Below, in pieces: positions 60,607 to 64,000 of a stretch of DNA of 64,000 nt. The DNA lies in NCBI RefSeq assembly GCF_900108565.1, contig NZ_LT629971.1, positions 620,001 through 684,000 of the forward strand, written 5' to 3'. Positions within the stretch are counted from its first letter, which is position 1; each line of letters opens with the position of its first letter. The DNA comes from Mycolicibacterium rutilum. GTDB lineage: Bacteria; Actinomycetota; Actinomycetes; Mycobacteriales; Mycobacteriaceae. The notes below the pieces were generated by a model, which saw nothing but the letters and a program-made list of their open reading frames with translations, had not been told where the DNA came from and searched no databases. The position numbers and the translations under genes were made by a program.

Positions 60607-61703
60607 GATGGTCCCGCTTTCGCGTACCGGTTCACCGCGACCGGAAGGTCAAGCCGGGCCCGCAGCGTCTCGCCGGCGCGGTAGGCGGTGCGAAACACGC
60701 CCTTGCCCTGCAATATCGGCACCACCTCGTCGGCGATGACGGGAAGGTCGGTGGCGTGGACGGCCGGCCGCAACCGCACCCCGTCGACACCGTCGTCGTG
60801 CCAGCGCAAGATCAGGTCGACGAGCTCGGTCGCGGTTCCCTCGAAAATCGCTGCGTCCGAACGCGGGTCGACGTTGCCGGAGAACGACACGTAGACGTCG
60901 GCGTAGATCTTCGGAGCCGCTCCTCCAGCCACTTCCCCGGCCGCGGCGACCTGATCGATCAGCGTGTCGAGGTCATCGTCGCTGCGCGGGGTGATGAACA
61001 CCAAATCTGCACTGCGCGTAGCGAATTGGTAAGCAGCAAGGGTATGGGCGAGTGCGGCGACGACGGGTTGTCCCTGCGGTGGCCGCGGGGTGATGGACGG
61101 CCCCTTGACCGAGAAGTGCTCACCGACGAAGTCGATGTAGTGCAGCTTGTCCCGGTCGACGAATCGGCCGGAAGCGACGTCGCGGATGACCGCGTCGTCC
61201 TCCCAGCTGTCCCAGAGCCGGCGGGCGACCTCGACGGCGTCGCTCGCCTCGCCGAAAAGGTCGGCACCTCGCACATCCCGACGGCCGAACAACTCTGCCT
61301 CGTGCGCGGTGCCGCTGACCCTGACCTGCCACCCGGCCCGGCCGCGTGAGATGAAGTCCAGTGTGGCAACGGCTTTGGAGACGTGGAACGGTTCGGTGTG
61401 CGTGACGGTCGCGACAGGCATCAGGCCGATGTGCCGGGTCAGCGGAGCGACCCGGGCCGCGACGAGCACGGCGTCCGGCCGGCCGGCGGGCCATCGCGGT
61501 TCGATATCGGGACGGCGGCGTCGCTGCGGGGTCAGCGCGTCGTCAAACGTCACGAAATCGAGCAGGCCGCGTTCGGCGGTGAGTACGGTGTCGACCCAGT
61601 ACCTGCCACTGGTGACCGGTAGCGGGTCGGGGGTGTGCCGCCAGGCCTCCGGGTGCCAGCCGTAACCGTCGAGCGCGACACCGACGTGCACATGTCCGGT
61701 CAT
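60603..61703 (-). CDS. LLM class flavin-dependent monooxygenase
   Basis: The 366-residue product MTGHVHVGVALDGYGWHPEAWRH has a luciferase-like barrel with RHIGLMPVATVTHTEPFHVSKAVATLDFISRGRAGWQVRVSG, LFGEASDAVEVARRLWDSWEDDAVIRD, FSVKGPSITPRPPQGQPVVAALA and RPAVHATDLPVIADEVVPILQGKG. It is close to NtaA/SnaA enzymes. It overlaps the GNAT gene upstream and the next LLM gene downstream by four bases each. Confidence 0.87.
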   Translation of the reverse strand: MTGHVHVGVALDGYGWHPEAWRHTPDPLPVTSGRYWVDTVLTAERGLLDFVTFDDALTPQRRRRPDIEPRWPAGRPDAVLVAARVAPLTRHIGLMPVATVTHTEPFHVSKAVATLDFISRGRAGWQVRVSGTAHEAELFGRRDVRGADLFGEASDAVEVARRLWDSWEDDAVIRDVASGRFVDRDKLHYIDFVGEHFSVKGPSITPRPPQGQPVVAALAHTLAAYQFATRSADLVFITPRSDDDLDTLIDQVAAAGEVAGGAAPKIYADVYVSFSGNVDPRSDAAIFEGTATELVDLILRWHDDGVDGVRLRPAVHATDLPVIADEVVPILQGKGVFRTAYRAGETLRARLDLPVAVNRYAKAGPS

Positions 61704-62188
61704 CGCAGCGCCTTGACGAACGCAATCGGGAAGACATCGCCGTCGGCGGGCAGCGGCTCGGTGAGCCTCTCGTACCCTGCCGCCAGGTAGAGCGCCTCAG
61801 CTTCGGGTTGGCGGTCGCCGGTGGTCAGGTAGACCCGTCGATAGCCCCGCTGGACGATCCGGGTCTCGAGTTCGGCGAGCAGCGCCTTCGCCAGACCCTG
61901 TCTCCGGTGCCGACTGTCTGTCCAGATCCGCTTCAGTTCGGCGGTGGTGTCGTCGAACCGGCAGAACGCGCCGCCCGTCACGGGCCGGCCATCGCGCAAC
62001 CCGAGCACCAGGGCGCCGTCCGGCGGTGCGAACTCCGCGGCGGGATGGTCGCGCAGCCACTTCAGCACGGCGCTCTCGGTAGGCCCATAGCGCTGTGAGT
62101 ACTCGACTGCCAATTCAGCCAGCAGCGGCTCGACCAGGGGGTCGTCCTGGCTGACGGCGACGAAGCTCAACTGGCTGGACACGGACAT
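61700..62188 (-). CDS. GNAT family N-acetyltransferase
   Basis: The ATG at 62188 (a GTG one codon upstream is possible) gives 162 residues: LAELAVEYSQRYG, VLGLRDGRPVTGGAFCRFDD, and the acetyl-CoA motif A region LKRIWTDSRHRRQGLAKALLAELE (R-x-x-G-x-A type), followed by GYRRVYLTTGDRQPEAEALYLAAGYERL. It heads the operon of three LLM monooxygenases. Substrate unknown; acetylation of an amine in a degradation pathway would fit. Confidence 0.88.
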   Translation of the reverse strand: MSVSSQLSFVAVSQDDPLVEPLLAELAVEYSQRYGPTESAVLKWLRDHPAAEFAPPDGALVLGLRDGRPVTGGAFCRFDDTTAELKRIWTDSRHRRQGLAKALLAELETRIVQRGYRRVYLTTGDRQPEAEALYLAAGYERLTEPLPADGDVFPIAFVKALR

Positions 62189-62276
62189 CACTCAACTGTC
62201 CAACGCGGAGTGGGCACGTGCATTCCGGTGCGGTACATCTACTCAGGCTGATCGAAAAAACGCGCACTTCCGCCGA

Positions 62277-62298
62277 AAACTTGACACGTGTAAAGTTT
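62277..62298. promoter_or_regulatory. 22-bp palindromic operator around ACACGTGT upstream of the SDR gene
   Basis: The region reads AAACTT-G-ACACGTGT-A-AAGTTT: a 22-bp palindrome with one mismatched pair. It includes a TTGACA-like -35 at 62281-62286. The right edge is six bases from the ATG at 62305. A TetR-type repressor is the likely ligand; none is encoded beside it. Confidence 0.7.
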
Positions 62299-62304
62299 GG
62301 CGCC

Positions 62305-63156
62305 ATGGACAACATCAGGGGTAAGACCATCGCGATCACCGGTGCCGCCCGCGGCATCGGGTTCGCGACCGCGAAGGCGCTGCTGGCCCGCGGCGCCCGG
62401 GTCGTGATCGGCGACCGTGACGTGGCGCTGCAGGAGTCGGCGGTCGCGCAGTTGACCAAGCTTGGCTCGGTGTCGGGCTATCCGCTCGACGTGACCGACC
62501 GCGAGTCGTTCGCCACCTTCCTCGACAAGGCCCGCACCGACGGCGGCGGCCGCATCGACGTGCTGATCAACAACGCCGGCGTGATGCCGATCGGACCGTT
62601 CGTCGACGAGTCCGAGCAGTCGATCCGCTCGTCGCTGGAGGTGAATCTCTACGGGGTGATCACCGGCTGCCAGCTCGTGCTGCCGGACATGATCGCGCGC
62701 CGCAGCGGTCACATCATCAACATCGCGTCGCTGTCCGGGCTCATCCCGGTCCCCGGTCAGGTGGTCTACGTCGGCGCCAAGTTCGGTGTGGTGGGACTGA
62801 CGGCCGCGCTGGCCGACGAGGTCGCGCCGCACAACGTCGACGTCTCGGTCATCATGCCGCCGTTCACCAACACCGAATTGATCTCGGGCACCAAGAGCGG
62901 CGGCGCGATCAAGCCGGTCGAGCCGGAGGAGATCGCCGCCGCGATCATCAAGACGCTCGAGAAGCCGAAAACCCATGTGGCCGTGCCGACTCCGCTGCGT
63001 TTCACCGCGCAGGCCGCGCAGATGCTCGGCCCCCGCGGCCGTCGCTGGCTCAACAACAAGCTGGGGCTGGACCGGGTGTTCCTCGACTTCGACAGCTCCG
63101 CGCGCAAGGGTTACGAGGACCGGGCCCGCGCCGCGCAGGGCGTCGTCGAAGACTAA
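62305..63156 (+). CDS. short-chain dehydrogenase/reductase (SDR)
   Basis: The ATG at 62305 gives 283 residues: the NAD(P)-binding ITGAARGIGFATAKALLARGARVVIGD at residues 11-37, NNAGVMPIGPF (residues about 89-99), the catalytic Ser block HIINIASLSGLIPVPGQ, and Tyr-x-x-x-Lys as YVGAK near residue 154. The extended C-terminus ends GYEDRARAAQGVVED. An extended frame to 62218 is not supported because the operator lies there. The substrate is not predictable; the palindrome suggests induction by a hydrophobic ligand via a TetR regulator. Confidence 0.92.
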   Translation: MDNIRGKTIAITGAARGIGFATAKALLARGARVVIGDRDVALQESAVAQLTKLGSVSGYPLDVTDRESFATFLDKARTDGGGRIDVLINNAGVMPIGPFVDESEQSIRSSLEVNLYGVITGCQLVLPDMIARRSGHIINIASLSGLIPVPGQVVYVGAKFGVVGLTAALADEVAPHNVDVSVIMPPFTNTELISGTKSGGAIKPVEPEEIAAAIIKTLEKPKTHVAVPTPLRFTAQAAQMLGPRGRRWLNNKLGLDRVFLDFDSSARKGYEDRARAAQGVVED

Positions 63157-63175
63157 GTCCGTTCCCCCGCGAGCG

Positions 63176-63586
63176 CTAGAACGTCGGTGCGGGGTCGCCG
63201 AGCCGGTAGGCCTCGATGACGTCGAGGCTGGCGAACAACTCGTCGAAGTCGAACTGGTAGTCGTCGGCGGTGCCGACGAACACGACGTGGGCGATGTCGG
63301 CGGCCTCCTCCGCGGTCAGCACGATCGTCGTCACCGTCACGAGTTCCTCGTCGGGCACCTCGGCGTGCGACGGCGGAAAGAACCACAGCGCCGACTCCTC
63401 GTCGGACACCTCGTCGTCGAATACCCACCCGCGCTCGGTGATTCGCTCGTCGAACGCCTCCAGCACCGCTGCGGTCGTGGTCTGCTCGGCCACGGCGTCC
63501 ATCACGCCGGCCGGCAGCCACCGCTCGTCGCGGGCGGCCTGGCGCTTGCGGCGACGAGCCTTCTTGCGTTCGCTGTTGCGGGACAC
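63176..63586 (-). CDS. conserved hypothetical protein
   Basis: The 136-residue protein has a strongly basic N-terminus (NSERKKARRRKRQAARDER) and an acidic remainder (DEVSDEES, DDYQFDFDELF). It starts at a GTG directly after the metZ stop, with no gap, on the same strand. No family is recognised. Its 3' end lies 20 bases from the SDR stop, on the other strand. Confidence 0.65.
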   Translation of the reverse strand: MSRNSERKKARRRKRQAARDERWLPAGVMDAVAEQTTTAAVLEAFDERITERGWVFDDEVSDEESALWFFPPSHAEVPDEELVTVTTIVLTAEEAADIAHVVFVGTADDYQFDFDELFASLDVIEAYRLGDPAPTF

Positions 63587-64000
63587 CTAGGCCAGCGCCT
63601 GATCGAGGTCGTTGAGCAGGTCGTCGGCGCCCTCCAGCCCCACCGAGATGCGCACCACGCCGTCGCCGAGGCCGATCGCCGCCCGCCCCTCGGGTCCCAT
63701 CGCCCGGTGGGTGGTGGTCGCCGGATGGGTGATCAACGACTTCGAGTCGCCGAGGTTGTTCGAGATGTCGATGATGTTCAGCTTGTCGAGCACCTCGAAC
63801 GCGCGCTCCTTCGTCCCACCCGCGAGCTCGAACGTGACAACCGTTCCGCCCCCGGTCATCTGGCGCTTGGCCAAGTCGTACTGCGGGTGCGACTCCAGGA
63901 ACGGGTAGCGGACCCAGCTGACCGCGGGATGGCCCTGCAGGAACTCGGCGATCCGCTGCGCCGACGCGTTCTGGTGCTCCACCCGGACCGCCAGCGTCTC
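63587..64000 (-). CDS. metZ: O-succinylhomoserine sulfhydrylase MetZ, 3' part
   Basis: The last 137 residues of a Cys/Met-metabolism PLP enzyme are present; the start is outside the window. The blocks HPAVSWVRYPFLESHPQYDLAKRQMTGGG, NIIDISNNLGDSKSLITHPATTTHRAMGPEGRAAIGLGDGVVRISVGLEGADDLL are those of MetZ (Rv0391). It forms homocysteine from O-succinylhomoserine. The small conserved gene follows immediately after its stop. Confidence 0.94.
   Translation of the reverse strand, partial: ETLAVRVEHQNASAQRIAEFLQGHPAVSWVRYPFLESHPQYDLAKRQMTGGGTVVTFELAGGTKERAFEVLDKLNIIDISNNLGDSKSLITHPATTTHRAMGPEGRAAIGLGDGVVRISVGLEGADDLLNDLDQALA

Overview
The window is high-GC actinobacterial DNA. Its gene content and order point to Mycolicibacterium or another environmental Mycobacterium. 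It carries the M. tuberculosis Rv0391-Rv0423c backbone in rearranged, expanded form: thiC, thiD and an Rv0421c-like hydrolase, an Rv0420c-like membrane protein, lpqL, thiG-thiS-thiO, thiE, mutT3, glnX-glnH-pknG, ackA-pta, fgd, an Rv0406c-like MBL protein and metZ. Gene matches are from sequence motifs and memory; no search was run.

Layout. 1-4015: a three-gene cassette on the minus strand: a large secreted repeat protein, a small membrane-anchored SdpA/DUF5819-like protein, and an HTTM (SdpB/vitamin K carboxylase-like) membrane protein cut by the window edge. 4088-9944: a small DUF4242-like gene and two tandem ATP-dependent LuxR (LAL) regulators. 10035-11783: a drug-efflux type MFS transporter. 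11919-15768: a TPP riboswitch, thiC, thiD, a hydrolase and a proline-rich membrane protein. 15823-22037: a Baeyer-Villiger monooxygenase, a double-TetR regulator, small membrane proteins, an APC permease and an NCS2 nucleobase permease. 21991-24965: two LpqL-type M28 lipoprotein peptidases. 24998-30980: a second complete copy of the repeat protein/SdpA-like/HTTM cassette. 31630-33290: an ABC exporter. 33303-36810: thiO-thiS-thiG plus a GDSL hydrolase under a second TPP riboswitch, and divergent thiE. 36794-43125: mutT3, the GlnX-GlnH-PknG amino-acid sensing operon, a truncated haemoglobin and a STAS protein. 43060-50911: ackA-pta, several regulators and the F420 enzyme fgd. 51061-53712: an acyl-CoA-dehydrogenase-like/LLM operon with an HxlR regulator and matching operators. 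53733-57781: an MmyB-type regulator, an ECF sigma factor coupled to PE/PPE-like genes, and small genes. 58148-62188: a GNAT plus three LLM monooxygenase operon. 62305-64000: an SDR, a small protein and the 3' part of metZ.

The most unusual content is the pair of paralogous cassettes. Each encodes a very repetitive exported protein followed by overlapping or nearly adjacent genes for a one-TM protein and an HTTM membrane protein. The two repeat proteins differ completely in their repeats (Gly-Thr-Ser tracts with calcium-binding TSP3-type units in one, a 115-residue Val/Thr/Asp super-repeat in the other). They share an N-terminal LFAGG hydrophobic segment and a C-terminal hydrophobic helix ending in GWW. 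This resembles a substrate plus maturation pair, as in the Bacillus SdpABC system, and I propose it as an undescribed export or modification system. Secondary findings are a 19-bp repeat upstream of two genes in the first cassette region, a GGTTCA-N5-TGAACC operator set linking an HxlR regulator to an oxidoreductase operon, and a sigma factor/PE-like/PPE-like operon.
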